Positions 14,228 to 21,204 are shown, counted from the stretch's first letter. The stretch: 64,000 nt of DNA from a virus (IMGVR_UViG_3300034152_001291:1-64000), one strand, 5' to 3'. The notes: generated by a model from the letters alone, not told the origin. Made by a program: numbers and translations.

Positions 14228-14678
14228 ATGCCTCCTCTTCTGCGGCCTGCATGGAGTCCCGAAGACGCTCGGCGTCGCGCCAGACCGGCGCCTCGAATCC
14301 TCCCTGGTTCTTCTCCCATTCCAGGAGCCGGTTCAGGATGTCTACGACGGGATCGGGTTCGGGCGCCGTTCTCTCGGAGGGAGGGATCTTCTTGGCGATG
14401 ACCGGTCGCAGGGAAGCAATCGTCTCGGCCATGAGGTCAAGCTCCTTCCAGATCTCCTTCTCGATGTCTTCCGCGCTGAAGTCTTCGGGAAGATCATCGG
14501 AGTCCCAGATGTTGATGCCGCCGAACAGGATTCGGACGAAGCCGTCTGTCGTTTCCATAACGAGAGAGTAGGACATGCCCCCGCTGGCGTACTGTGCCTC
14601 GGAGATGTCGCTATCGATTCTGGACAAGATCCCCATGATCATGACGGCGAGCGTGTTCGTCGCTTCTCTGTCCATCAT
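14226..14678 (-). CDS. Hypothetical protein
   Basis: The start is ATG 14678, nine bases after AAAGGAG. The 150-residue product has an N-terminal helix (NTLAVMIMGILSRIDSDI), a beta hairpin (GGMSYSLVMETTDGFVRILF), then acidic helical sequence. No family is recognised. Confidence 0.72.
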   Translation of the reverse strand: MMDREATNTLAVMIMGILSRIDSDISEAQYASGGMSYSLVMETTDGFVRILFGGINIWDSDDLPEDFSAEDIEKEIWKELDLMAETIASLRPVIAKKIPPSERTAPEPDPVVDILNRLLEWEKNQGGFEAPVWRDAERLRDSMQAAEEEA

Positions 14679-14695
14679 TGGTTGATGCTCCTTTC

Positions 14696-15064
14696 TCAAA
14701 ATCCCATCCGTCGCGCGTAATCCATCTCTCGTTTGAATTCGGCGTCGGCCCGAATCTTCTCCCAGTACCGATCGAGCGCCTCCTTCTGGTCGTCGGAGAG
14801 ATTCTCTTCCTCGGGGACCAGCACGACTCGCCGGCCGTGGCAGACGGAGCACGGAACGTCGTACCAGCCTTTGTGGTATTGCTCTGCGAAGTCCGGATCC
14901 TCGGCGAAGTCCTCGGCCGTGATCCCGTCGGAGAATGCCTCGTGGTCGTGGACGCCGCGCCCCCGGCACCGCTCGCAGACTTCGTATCTGCCGGGCAGTT
15001 CCTCTTTGTGTTCGCAGCCCTCTTCGTCTTCCCATGTGAACTTGATTGTCATTGACCTTGACAT
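14696..15064 (-). CDS. DnaJ-type zinc-finger-like phage protein
   Basis: The 122-residue product has CERCRGRGVHDH and, after about 40 residues, CSVCHGRRVV. This is a pair of CxxCxGxG-type units like those in DnaJ. The segment between (GITAEDFAEDPDFAEQYHKG) recurs in conserved small phage proteins I remember from other genomes. The DnaJ J domain is absent. The role is unknown, perhaps protein or nucleic-acid contact through the zinc site. It overlaps no neighbour. Confidence 0.78.
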   Translation of the reverse strand: MSRSMTIKFTWEDEEGCEHKEELPGRYEVCERCRGRGVHDHEAFSDGITAEDFAEDPDFAEQYHKGWYDVPCSVCHGRRVVLVPEEENLSDDQKEALDRYWEKIRADAEFKREMDYARRMGF

Positions 15065-15078
15065 ATCTTGTCTCCGTT

Positions 15079-15384
15079 TCAAAGGAGTCGCTCCTTGTCG
15101 ATGTGGCCTCCTCGGAAACAGCCGCCGAATACGGCGAACAGGCTCATGGCGGTCCCGCCTTTCTCGAGATCGAACCACTCGTCGTAGCATTTCGCGCCTT
15201 CCATAACGACCCGGCTGCCGAGAGCCACCGCTTCTTCGTGATCCTTGAGCGGCTTGCTGAGGAGATGGACGTTCTTTCCCTTCACGATCACCTGGGGGCC
15301 GGCGCTGTCAGTGGCCGCGGTGATCTTGTTGCCTTGGGGGTCTTTTCCCAGGTCATCGAACCGGAGCCTCGTTTTTCTGGTCAT
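15079..15384 (-). CDS. Hypothetical protein
   Basis: The start is ATG 15384 after GGAGGACAGCTC. The 101-residue product has a beta-rich middle (GPQVIVKGKNVHLLSKPL) and a C-terminal hydrophobic Gly-rich segment (MSLFAVFGGCFRGGHIDKE). Function is unknown. Confidence 0.7.
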   Translation of the reverse strand: MTRKTRLRFDDLGKDPQGNKITAATDSAGPQVIVKGKNVHLLSKPLKDHEEAVALGSRVVMEGAKCYDEWFDLEKGGTAMSLFAVFGGCFRGGHIDKERLL

Positions 15385-15397
15385 GAGCTGTCCTCCG

Positions 15398-15643
15398 CTA
15401 CTGGGGCACGATCGTGATTTCGGTCCTGACCTCCATCTCGAAGGGAACCATCTCGACCCGGAAGAGGTCGTATCTCTGGAGGATCTCGTCACGCGTCGCG
15501 AATCCGTTGCCGATCTCCTCCTCGATAACGCTTCCGATGACCTCCAGCGACCCGGCGACCAGGACGGTTTCAAAACTGTCGTCCTCGGCCATGACGTAGA
15601 GGCCCTCGTCTTTCTTTTTCTTCGCCTTCTTTTTCGTGGCCAT
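15398..15643 (-). CDS. Small lysine-rich hypothetical protein
   Basis: The first dozen residues are a Lys-rich stretch (MATKKKAKKKKDEG), followed by an acidic alpha/beta body (SLEVIGSVIEEEIGNGFATR). The ATG at 15643 has CAGGAGG upstream. Function is unknown. Confidence 0.7.
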   Translation of the reverse strand: MATKKKAKKKKDEGLYVMAEDDSFETVLVAGSLEVIGSVIEEEIGNGFATRDEILQRYDLFRVEMVPFEMEVRTEITIVPQ

Positions 15644-15683
15644 GACTTTCCTCCTGGTTGGACCGGTTCCCCGGGTCCAAGTC

Positions 15684-16175
15684 TCATTTTTCGCTCAGCC
15701 ATTCGGGAGGATCCTTGGGGTCCCCAAACAGCACGTAGTCGTCCGTCTTCGCCATCTCTTCCGCGGGAAGACACCGGATGGGGACAGTCCAGTAGGGGGC
15801 GCGATCCAGGTACTTGTCGATGTTGGCGAGGAGTAGCGCTCTCTTCTGGCCGGACACGATCTTGACCAGGTCGATCCCCCGGACTACATGGACGTGCTTG
15901 AAGTTCTCGTAGGCGGATTCCATGGTCTCCAGGTAGCGCTGCTTCTTGCGCCGGCCCTTCTTCTGGGGCTTGGTGATCTTTCGCTTGAACCGGACGACCA
16001 CGAACTGCTTCCTCAGGGAGGCGAGGAGCTGGGTCGCGCGGAGCACCACCTGGTAGTGCTGCCAGGAGGAGGACTTGATCTCGTAGATGTCGCCTTCGGA
16101 GATGCCGAAGGCCTCGAGGCAGAATTCTTCCGCCAGGTTCCCGGCCTTCTTTATCCGTCTTGCTTTCGCGCCCAC
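15684..16175 (-). CDS. Hypothetical basic protein
   Basis: The start is GTG 16175 with GGAGG upstream. The 163-residue product has an N-terminal basic helix. The segment DIYEIKSSSWQHYQ, followed by a beta strand (QFVVVRFKRKI), is the kind of E-x-K arrangement seen in PD-(D/E)XK nucleases. I cannot place the other catalytic residues, so nuclease activity is only a guess. The C-terminal part is mixed. Confidence 0.68.
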   Translation of the reverse strand: MGAKARRIKKAGNLAEEFCLEAFGISEGDIYEIKSSSWQHYQVVLRATQLLASLRKQFVVVRFKRKITKPQKKGRRKKQRYLETMESAYENFKHVHVVRGIDLVKIVSGQKRALLLANIDKYLDRAPYWTVPIRCLPAEEMAKTDDYVLFGDPKDPPEWLSEK

Positions 16176-16207
16176 CTCTCCTCCATCACCTTGTCGAGAG
16201 GATCCAT
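16151..16207 (-). CDS. Possible 18-residue peptide
   Basis: ATG 16207 overlaps the upstream stop as TGATG and has GGAGG upstream. The frame (MDPLDKVMEERWARKQDG) ends inside the next gene. It may be a true coupled peptide or only a relay for the GTG at 16175. Confidence 0.28.
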   Translation of the reverse strand: MDPLDKVMEERWARKQDG

Positions 16208-16413
16208 CAGATTCTTCCTCCTTCGAGAAGCGCGACGAAATCCGCCACCGACACGGTGGACATGCCCGTCTTCACGAGGTGACCGTACTTCTCCTCGTAA
16301 CTCCAGGTGTTCCAGTCATTCTTGGACTGGGCATAGGCGGCGATCACGGCCTCCCGCGGCGAGCAGCTGAACGTCTGCTCCTCTCCCGTCATCGTGTTCA
16401 AAACCGTGGTCAT
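16207..16413 (-). CDS. Conserved small phage protein
   Basis: The start is ATG 16413, overlapping the upstream stop as ATGA. The 68-residue product contains CSPREAVIAAYAQSKNDWNT followed by a YEEKYGH segment. I recall this pattern from many phages and plasmids as a conserved protein of unknown role. Confidence 0.78.
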   Translation of the reverse strand: MTTVLNTMTGEEQTFSCSPREAVIAAYAQSKNDWNTWSYEEKYGHLVKTGMSTVSVADFVALLEGGRI

Positions 16414-17054
16414 GCCTGACCCTCCATGATTTCGGCGCGGACCTTCATGAGGATCTTGCCGAGGTGGTCTTCTCCGTTCCCTCGATGGACGCCCCAGAAC
16501 GTGTCGCCCCACCAGTTGGCGTGAATGATGCGGTGGGGGAACGTCTCGACCAGCCTCTCCCCCAGGTACTTGCTGCCGGTGAACTTGACCCGGACGATGT
16601 TCTCCATGATCTGGATCTTCACGTCTTCCCAGTCCGGACGAACCGAGATCTCGCGCCCGTCCCTCTTCGCCGATTTGGCGTCAGGAAGGGCGGCGATGGC
16701 CTCCCGGACCCTGGGATTGAGCGACTTGGCCGCCTGGTAGGCGTGCTCGGCCGAGGGGTAGTTGAGGCCCTCGTAGGGGACGAGGCAGGGGTAGAAGTTG
16801 GACAGGAAGAAGTGCTCGCCCCTGAAGATGTCGATGCTCATGGACTTGCTCTCCGAAACCGGGCGGGGATCTCTCATGGTCTGGCTCTCGTCGAGCTTCG
16901 TCCCGCAGAACATGCAGAACTTGGGCTGGACCAGGAGCGTCGCCCCCTCCCAGTCCTGGATGAAGTCGGCGAGCTCGACGGGCTCGGGGATTTCGGGGTC
17001 GACGTAGATGATTCCGACGTGGAACTTCGCCCTCATGTTGCAGCAATATGCCAT
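16410..17054 (-). CDS. NADAR-family protein (ADP-ribose glycosidase-like)
   Basis: Residues about 75-210 match the NADAR (YbiA-like) fold: FLSNFYPC at 83-90, PSAEHAYQAAK at 100-110, and HANWWGDTFWGVHR near 178-191. NADAR proteins cleave N-glycosidic bonds to ADP-ribose-type groups. Some remove ADP-ribose from guanine placed on DNA by DarT-type toxins. The first 70 residues are extra and include FCMFCGTKL, one CxxC pair. Its neighbours are a DUF4326 protein and a DnaQ-like exonuclease, so a nucleic-acid repair or counter-defence role is plausible but inferred. Confidence 0.88.
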   Translation of the reverse strand: MAYCCNMRAKFHVGIIYVDPEIPEPVELADFIQDWEGATLLVQPKFCMFCGTKLDESQTMRDPRPVSESKSMSIDIFRGEHFFLSNFYPCLVPYEGLNYPSAEHAYQAAKSLNPRVREAIAALPDAKSAKRDGREISVRPDWEDVKIQIMENIVRVKFTGSKYLGERLVETFPHRIIHANWWGDTFWGVHRGNGEDHLGKILMKVRAEIMEGQA

Positions 17055-17176
17055 CAGAGGTCCTCCTCTTCTTCCTCGGTGAAATCTTCCGGCCTGGTAA
17101 GGCGCAGGAGCAGCGCCGCGACGAGTGCCGGCCCGACGGTCAGGATGACGGCGGCCACGATTGAACAGGGCTCCAT
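17054..17176 (-). CDS. 40-residue membrane peptide
   Basis: The start is ATG 17176 after GGAGGAGAAATC. One transmembrane segment (SIVAAVILTVGPALVAALLL) is followed by a short basic turn and an acidic tail of seven Glu or Asp. The N-terminus overlaps the end of the DUF4326 gene. It could be a small inner-membrane effector, but the role is unknown. Confidence 0.65.
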   Translation of the reverse strand: MEPCSIVAAVILTVGPALVAALLLRLTRPEDFTEEEEEDL

Positions 17177-17556
17177 GATTTCTCCTCCAGGAGGCGACGA
17201 ATCACCTCTTCCTTGATGGCGTCGGCGTGGCAGGAGAGCGGCGCGCACCAGCACTCGAGCACGAGCCGGTCGTCCTGCTTGTAGATCTCGACGAGACGGG
17301 CGATCTCCTCGAGGAGCATCTTGTGGCGGGCCGTCTGGAGATTCGGGAGGAGCACCCGGGCCTCGGCCAGGTCCTTCCGGAACAGGTCGATCGCGCCCGT
17401 CCTTCCGTGGTTCTCGGGGTAGTGGGGGTTGCCCAGGCGGGACGGGCGCCCCACGTAGACCTTGAAGGGCTCGTCCTTGTAGAGGTTGTCCCGCGCGTTC
17501 ACGACGACGATGGTGTCGTTGAGGTACCGTTTCAGGGATTCTTTCTCGCCTTCCAT
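17140..17556 (-). CDS. DUF4326 protein
   Basis: The 138-residue product carries the DUF4326 pattern: TIVVVNARDN, VYVGRPSRLGNP, HGRTGAIDLFRKDL near residues 50-63, and LVLECWCAPLSCHADAIKE near 105. The conserved Arg, His and Cys residues suggest a catalytic or metal site, but the family has no assigned reaction that I know. The start is ATG 17556 (MEGEKESLKR). It overlaps the exonuclease gene by 25 bases, so the two are probably made together. Confidence 0.85.
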   Translation of the reverse strand: MEGEKESLKRYLNDTIVVVNARDNLYKDEPFKVYVGRPSRLGNPHYPENHGRTGAIDLFRKDLAEARVLLPNLQTARHKMLLEEIARLVEIYKQDDRLVLECWCAPLSCHADAIKEEVIRRLLEEKSWSPVQSWPPSS

Positions 17557-18161
17557 GCCTCGTAGTTCCTCCTCTGGATCTCGGCCTCTTTCTCGCAGAG
17601 GGCCATCATCTCGTGGATGTCGTCCGGGAGGTGGACGAACAGGTTCTTGAGGACCCGGAGGGTCATGACGCAGTCGGCCTCGGTCCGGTGCGCCTCCTCT
17701 TCCGCCACGCCGAGCCGCTCCGCGACCTTCTCGAGCTTGTGGCGCCCCATTCCCTTCCAGTAGCGGCCGATCGAGTCGAACCGCACCACGGTCAGGGTGT
17801 CGAAGTGGGGCTTGGTCATGAGGACCCACTCCCACGCGTCGCCGATCTCTGCCGAGAGAAAGGAGGAGTCGAAGGGCCAATTGTAGGCCGTGAGCGTCGC
17901 GGCCCGGTTGGCGTAGTTGACGAAGTCTTCCGCGATGTCCTCGATCGAGGGGGCGTTCGCGACGTCGGCGTCGGTGATCCCGTGGATCTTCGACACCTCT
18001 TCGGGGATGTGGATGCCGGGGTTGATGAGGCGGCTGTGGCGCTTGACGATCTCCCCCTTGTAGAGGACGGCCACGCCGAGCTCGACGATCTTGTCCTCTC
18101 CCGGCGTGAGCCCCGTGGTCTCGACGTCGATCGCCATGATGGCTCTCTCTTTCCAGGTCAT
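17532..18161 (-). CDS. DnaQ-like DEDDh 3'-5' exonuclease
   Basis: The 209-residue product has all three exonuclease motifs: Exo I as IDVETTG (Asp12, Glu14), Exo II around YNWPFDSSFL (Asp98), and Exo III as HRTEADC (His158, Asp163). This is the RNase T or DNA polymerase III epsilon family, using two metal ions to remove 3' nucleotides. No polymerase domain is attached. In a phage it may proofread, degrade host DNA or process RNA. It is the first gene after the terminator at 18191-18217, with AAGGAGG upstream of ATG 18161. Confidence 0.9.
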   Translation of the reverse strand: MTWKERAIMAIDVETTGLTPGEDKIVELGVAVLYKGEIVKRHSRLINPGIHIPEEVSKIHGITDADVANAPSIEDIAEDFVNYANRAATLTAYNWPFDSSFLSAEIGDAWEWVLMTKPHFDTLTVVRFDSIGRYWKGMGRHKLEKVAERLGVAEEEAHRTEADCVMTLRVLKNLFVHLPDDIHEMMALCEKEAEIQRRNYEAWKARKNP

Positions 18162-18190
18162 GGGGTTCCTCCTTGACGGTGGTGATCTAC

Positions 18191-18217
18191 TAAAAGAGAG
18201 GGATACGATCCCTCTCT
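18191..18217 (-). terminator. Intrinsic terminator, minus strand
   Basis: On the minus strand a perfect 10-bp stem (AGAGAGGGAT with ATCCCTCTCT) and a 3-base loop are followed by TTTTAG. It ends the transcript of the gene at 18314-18514. The rest of the gap (18218-18313) holds a 14-base A run on the minus strand and nothing else that I can support. Confidence 0.8.
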
Positions 18218-18313
18218 CTCTCTCGTTTCAATCCTCCCTCCCGCCGACGACTTCTTTTTTTTTTTTCAGACAGCTCCGCTCAGGCCTATGTTACTCGATG
18301 ATCTGGGCCCCCT

Positions 18314-18514
18314 TCATCTCTTGGGCGCGCCGTGCGTGACCATGCGAGAGAACACGCGCTGCTCGCGGTCGGTCAGCGCCTTGCCTGCGGAGACCTTGGC
18401 CCGGATGCGGGCCTTCCTTCTCTTCTTTTTCGCCGTGGTTCTTCTTCCCGGGGCTCTCAGTCCGGAGCCCGTCCGCGGGCGGTCTTCCTTCTGGTTTGCG
18501 GGACGTATCGACAT
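18314..18514 (-). CDS. Small very basic protein
   Basis: ATG 18514 follows AAAGGAGA at about ten bases. The 66-residue product is rich in Arg and Lys (TTAKKKRRKARIRAKVSAGK) with a helical C-terminus (DREQRVFSRMV). It could bind nucleic acid. It is alone between the leader at 18560-18609 and the terminator at 18191. Confidence 0.65.
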   Translation of the reverse strand: MSIRPANQKEDRPRTGSGLRAPGRRTTAKKKRRKARIRAKVSAGKALTDREQRVFSRMVTHGAPKR

Positions 18515-18559
18515 TTTCCGAGTCTCCTTTCGATCTCAAAAACCTCGATGACTTGGAAG

Positions 18560-18595
18560 GAGAACTGCACACAACGGGTGAGTCTCGCAGTTCTC
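18560..18595 (-). promoter_or_regulatory. Leader hairpin after GTCATAAGA copy 4
   Basis: A 9-bp perfect stem (GAGAACTGC with GCAGTTCTC) with an 18-base loop lies five bases downstream of the GTCATAAGA element on the minus strand, upstream of the gene at 18514. The order of motif, hairpin, then gene repeats that seen at 4127-4169. Confidence 0.5.
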
Positions 18596-18600
18596 ACTTC

Positions 18601-18609
18601 TCTTATGAC
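18601..18609 (-). promoter_or_regulatory. GTCATAAGA element, copy 4
   Basis: This exact minus-strand copy stands between the stop of the gene at 18635 and the leader hairpin of the gene at 18514. Like copy 2 it continues GAAGTG. Confidence 0.55.
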
Positions 18610-18634
18610 CGATAAGGAAGGCTTTTTCGAGGCG

Positions 18635-18829
18635 TCAGTTCCGCTCCGGCCAGAGGTAGGGACAGAGCCCGTGGATGGGATCGCGGGAGTGGCAGAACGG
18701 CTTGTCGACGATGCAGCGGCACTGCTCGGGATCGAAGTCGGGGCAGATCCTTCTCGAGATCACCGTGTACCGCACGGTCCCGGGGCTTGCGATGACCAGC
18801 GTCTCCATTCTCTTCTTCAGCACGTCCAT
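18635..18829 (-). CDS. Small cysteine-rich protein
   Basis: The ATG at 18829 overlaps the upstream stop as TGATG. The 64-residue product has five Cys in its C-terminal half (CPDFDPEQCRCIVDKPFC, then CPYLW), suggesting a metal-bound or disulphide fold. It ends its operon. Function is unknown. Confidence 0.7.
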   Translation of the reverse strand: MDVLKKRMETLVIASPGTVRYTVISRRICPDFDPEQCRCIVDKPFCHSRDPIHGLCPYLWPERN

Positions 18830-19530
18830 CAGTCAGGCAGGGGCACGAGGAGCCCCTTCTCGTTGTATCCGGTCTCCCGGATTCTCTTGCCGCCGCAGTC
18901 CTCCGTGTCCTTGAGATCACAGGTCTCGCAACGGTCGAGGCCCCAGATCTGGACCAGCCAGCACTCGTTGGAGAGACTCCTCTGTTTGATCGTTCTCGAC
19001 TGGACTCCCTCTCCCTGGCGCACGGTCCTTTTCTCCTCGAGCTGCGCCTTCGACCTGTGGAGGCCGGCGAGGATGTTCCCCTCGAGAAACTCCCTCCCGG
19101 TCGTTCCGATGCGGTTCACGACCCTGTCGAGGTAGCGGTCGACGGGGTCGTCAAAGTATGCGGGAGCCTCGGAGTCTCGCAAGCATTTCCTCTCGGCCGC
19201 CTTGAGGGTGGAAGCGAACCCTGTGGCGATCTGGATCGCCGTTCCGTGAAGGATCGCGCTCTCTACCCATACCTCGGAGTCCAGCTCGATCCCGGCCTCT
19301 TCGAGCCCCATGCAGGACACGACGCTCTTCTTCAGGTCCTCCGGGGCGATGGAGAGGTCGCAGACGAGAAGAAGATCCGCCACGACGTCGAACTTCTTGT
19401 TGCCGGTCATCTCCTCGATCTCGTCCTCTGCCATGTCCAGGCAGCTGACTCTGAGCGCCCACCAGTAGGGGTGCTCGCCGGCCTTTCTGATCCTCAGGAT
19501 CTCGTCGTCCCTAAGCGTTTTCCAGCTCAT
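18829..19530 (-). CDS. Hypothetical protein with C-terminal cysteine cluster
   Basis: The 233-residue product is mostly helical, with a central basic segment. Near the C-terminus are CWLVQIWGLDRCETCDLKD and EDCGGKRI, giving four close cysteines that could hold zinc or an iron-sulphur cluster. The ATG at 19530 lies inside the preceding gene (20-base overlap). No family is recognised. Confidence 0.72.
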   Translation of the reverse strand: MSWKTLRDDEILRIRKAGEHPYWWALRVSCLDMAEDEIEEMTGNKKFDVVADLLLVCDLSIAPEDLKKSVVSCMGLEEAGIELDSEVWVESAILHGTAIQIATGFASTLKAAERKCLRDSEAPAYFDDPVDRYLDRVVNRIGTTGREFLEGNILAGLHRSKAQLEEKRTVRQGEGVQSRTIKQRSLSNECWLVQIWGLDRCETCDLKDTEDCGGKRIRETGYNEKGLLVPLPD

Positions 19531-19843
19531 CTGTCCTCCTCGCGGTCAGCTTCCCCGGGTAGTGCCCGATGATCACGGTGAGGCGTGTGTGCGCGATTGT
19601 CTCCGCGTCTTTCTTCGTGCGGGCTTGCACTCGGGTCTCGTTGCCCTCGTCGTCCGCCACCATCCAGTTGCGCATCCTGAGTCTCGACCGGACCTCTATG
19701 GGGCCGCGGATCGACCGCCCGCTGACGTTGCGGTGGGCCTTCCGCACCAGGTACTGCAACTCGTCCGAGATCAGGAAGATCTCGACTTCTTTCGGACTCA
19801 CTCCGAGGGATAGAACTGCGCTTTCGGGTAGCACAATCCTCAT
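19511..19843 (-). CDS. Hypothetical protein, first gene of its operon
   Basis: The start is ATG 19843 (MRIVLPESAV), with GGAGG about nine bases upstream; a longer frame starting 21 bases earlier lacks a ribosome site. The 110-residue product is basic and alpha/beta, with RNWMVADDEGNETRVQART and a C-terminal helix. It follows the GTCATAAGA copy at 19902-19910 by about 60 bases. Confidence 0.7.
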   Translation of the reverse strand: MRIVLPESAVLSLGVSPKEVEIFLISDELQYLVRKAHRNVSGRSIRGPIEVRSRLRMRNWMVADDEGNETRVQARTKKDAETIAHTRLTVIIGHYPGKLTARRTDELENA

Positions 19844-19901
19844 GGTGAGAGCCTCCAAAAACAAAATTTTAGTCCGGCAGCAAACCGGTTCCTTTCACTC
19901 A

Positions 19902-19910
19902 TCTTATGAC
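19902..19910 (-). promoter_or_regulatory. GTCATAAGA element, copy 5, in the divergent control region
   Basis: This is an exact minus-strand copy in the 180-base gap between the minus block (start 19843) and the plus block (start 20024). A small hairpin (CCGG-TTTGCTG-CCGG) follows it in the leader. Confidence 0.55.
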
Positions 19911-19926
19911 ACCGGAGGGAAGGGTT

Positions 19927-19953
19927 TTGGACCGTTCCTCGCCGACCTAAAAT
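19927..19953 (+). promoter_or_regulatory. Weak bacterial-type promoter for the plus block
   Basis: TTGGAC at 19927-19932 and TAAAAT at 19948-19953 are 15 bases apart, which is short for a sigma-70 promoter. It points towards the first plus-strand gene at 20024. The repeat at 19964-19978 lies just downstream, where a repressor could act. Confidence 0.35.
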
Positions 19954-19963
19954 AAGAAAACAT

Positions 19964-19978
19964 GCTTGCATGATTGCA
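19964..19978 (+). repeat. 15-bp repeat GCTTGCATGATTGCA
   Basis: It matches the minus-strand element at 1105-1119 in 14 of 15 bases. With the bases just before it, it also forms CATGC-TT-GCATG, a short inverted repeat. It sits just after the candidate -10 box, an operator-like place. Confidence 0.4.
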
Positions 19979-20023
19979 GGCCCGAAAGTAGGATCGTTTC
20001 AGACCCTTTTCGAGGAAAGAGAT

Positions 20024-20425
20024 ATGAAATCGAAGATCCTCAACCTCGCGATCCTGATCTGGCTCACGGGCTGTTCCGCGGGCATCGTCCTCCTGGCGCT
20101 CGGCGTGAAGATTTTCGACGAGCCCACCGAGATGACCTTCGTCCGCCCGGAGGAGGGCCCCGACTTCATGCCCCTGGCCCGGACGATCGTCGCTGGGCGG
20201 GACAAGAGCATTCCCTGGGACGAGGTCGCAGCGGTCTGGCGCTATGAGACCCCCGTCGAGGTTGTCATACTCGCGAAGCACAAGAAGCTCATCTACCCCC
20301 TGATCATTTACGTGAAGAGGTACAACACGGGATGGCTGCCTACTTACGTGCAGACGGGGAAGTATCAGGACGAAGGATACTCGGTGAACCCTCTGTACGC
20401 GCTGACGATCGTGGAGGGAGACTGA
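20024..20425 (+). CDS. Membrane-anchored or lipoprotein-like protein
   Basis: The start is ATG 20024, which has GAGGAAAGAGAT upstream. The 133-residue product opens with KSKILNLAILIWLTGCSAGI, which contains an LTGC lipobox, but the hydrophobic run continues past the Cys, so a plain membrane anchor is equally possible. The rest is a soluble beta-rich domain (VEVVILAKHKKLIYPLIIYV). It is the first plus-strand gene. Function is unknown; envelope proteins at this place may affect superinfection. Confidence 0.7.
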   Translation: MKSKILNLAILIWLTGCSAGIVLLALGVKIFDEPTEMTFVRPEEGPDFMPLARTIVAGRDKSIPWDEVAAVWRYETPVEVVILAKHKKLIYPLIIYVKRYNTGWLPTYVQTGKYQDEGYSVNPLYALTIVEGD

Positions 20426-20682
20426 TGGAGAGAGTCTACGCCGGAGGGGGCGTGGAGGTGACGCCGTGGATGTGCGGGCCGCCTCCCGCGATCGGGCAAA
20501 AGCAGCAGTTCCCGAGGCGGTTCATCTACAACCTCAAGAAGAACTACCCTCTCGAGGACAAGAGAGTCCTGTCCATGTTCAGCGGAGCCTCGGACATCGG
20601 CGTGACCCTGGACTTCCGGTCCGAGACGCATGCCGACTTCAAGGAGAAGTTCGACCAGACTGGTTTGAGGGCGGAAGTGTGA
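20425..20682 (+). CDS. Short protein with a methyltransferase-like N-terminal motif
   Basis: The 85-residue product overlaps the previous stop as TGATG. Residues about 46-70 (KRVLSMFSGASDIGVTLD) resemble the SAM-binding start of Rossmann methyltransferases (VLDLFSG, then an acidic residue after the second strand). The protein ends about 18 residues later, so no catalytic region is present. It may be a remnant, or a binding protein that reuses this fold. Confidence 0.6.
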   Translation: MERVYAGGGVEVTPWMCGPPPAIGQKQQFPRRFIYNLKKNYPLEDKRVLSMFSGASDIGVTLDFRSETHADFKEKFDQTGLRAEV

Positions 20683-21155
20683 TCATTGCGAAGAGACATC
20701 TGACGAGTCCGAGGGACTTTGACGACTTTCTTCTCGCTCTGAATCGGGAGGGTCACTACCTGAGTCCGGGGAGTGAGGTTCCGAGGGGGTACCCCTGCGT
20801 GTGCACGGCCGTGGAATTTCCGTCCCCGCCGTTCACTGCCGCGGTCTACCTCACGTATCCCAACGACTTCTCTTCCAAGTTCAATTCTCTCTACGAGGAG
20901 AGGAACAGGATCGTGGCTCTCGTGGTCTTTCTTGCTCGGCGGCAGGGGTACAAGACCGGGTGCAAAAAGGACCCCGAGGACCCGGAGTACCCGATCGTGT
21001 TCATCGATCTTCCGTGCGGGCAGGTATCCTGGCGCGTTCACGGCTCCGACCTGCGGTACTTCCCGAGCCTCGGGCCATACCCGAAGGAGTGGGACAAGCA
21101 CACGAGCCGGGAGAAGTACGACCGCATCCTGCGCATGGTCAGGGGATTGCTCTGA
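20679..21155 (+). CDS. Conserved phage protein of unknown role
   Basis: The start is GTG 20679, overlapping the previous stop by four bases. The 158-residue product has FIDLPCGQVSWRVHGSD, then a YPKEWDKHTSREKYDRIL tail. I recall similar GQVSWH and WDGHT-type segments in small phage and bacterial proteins without known function. Conserved His, Asp and Trp residues suggest a binding or catalytic pocket. Confidence 0.68.
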   Translation: MIIAKRHLTSPRDFDDFLLALNREGHYLSPGSEVPRGYPCVCTAVEFPSPPFTAAVYLTYPNDFSSKFNSLYEERNRIVALVVFLARRQGYKTGCKKDPEDPEYPIVFIDLPCGQVSWRVHGSDLRYFPSLGPYPKEWDKHTSREKYDRILRMVRGLL

Positions 21156-21174
21156 GGCTCCATTTTTGTACACT
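21147..21174 (+). promoter_or_regulatory. Bacterial-type promoter (TTGCTC-N16-TACACT)
   Basis: TTGCTC at 21147-21152 and TACACT at 21169-21174 are 16 bases apart, just upstream of the gene at 21205. The same 16-base spacing and TAyACT box occur at 21496, 31561 and, with TACCCT, at 56187. Confidence 0.6.
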
Positions 21175-21204
21175 CCTTACGGGAACAGTCCGTGAGGTGT
21201 GGCG

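Noticed and set aside
15062-15100. AAGGAG-CGA-CTCCTT hairpin as a terminator
   Set aside because: It lies on the last codons of the gene at 15079-15384 and has no T tract; the next gene follows directly.
18250-18264. Long T run on the plus strand as a plus terminator
   Set aside because: No stem precedes it on the plus strand and no plus-strand gene ends nearby.
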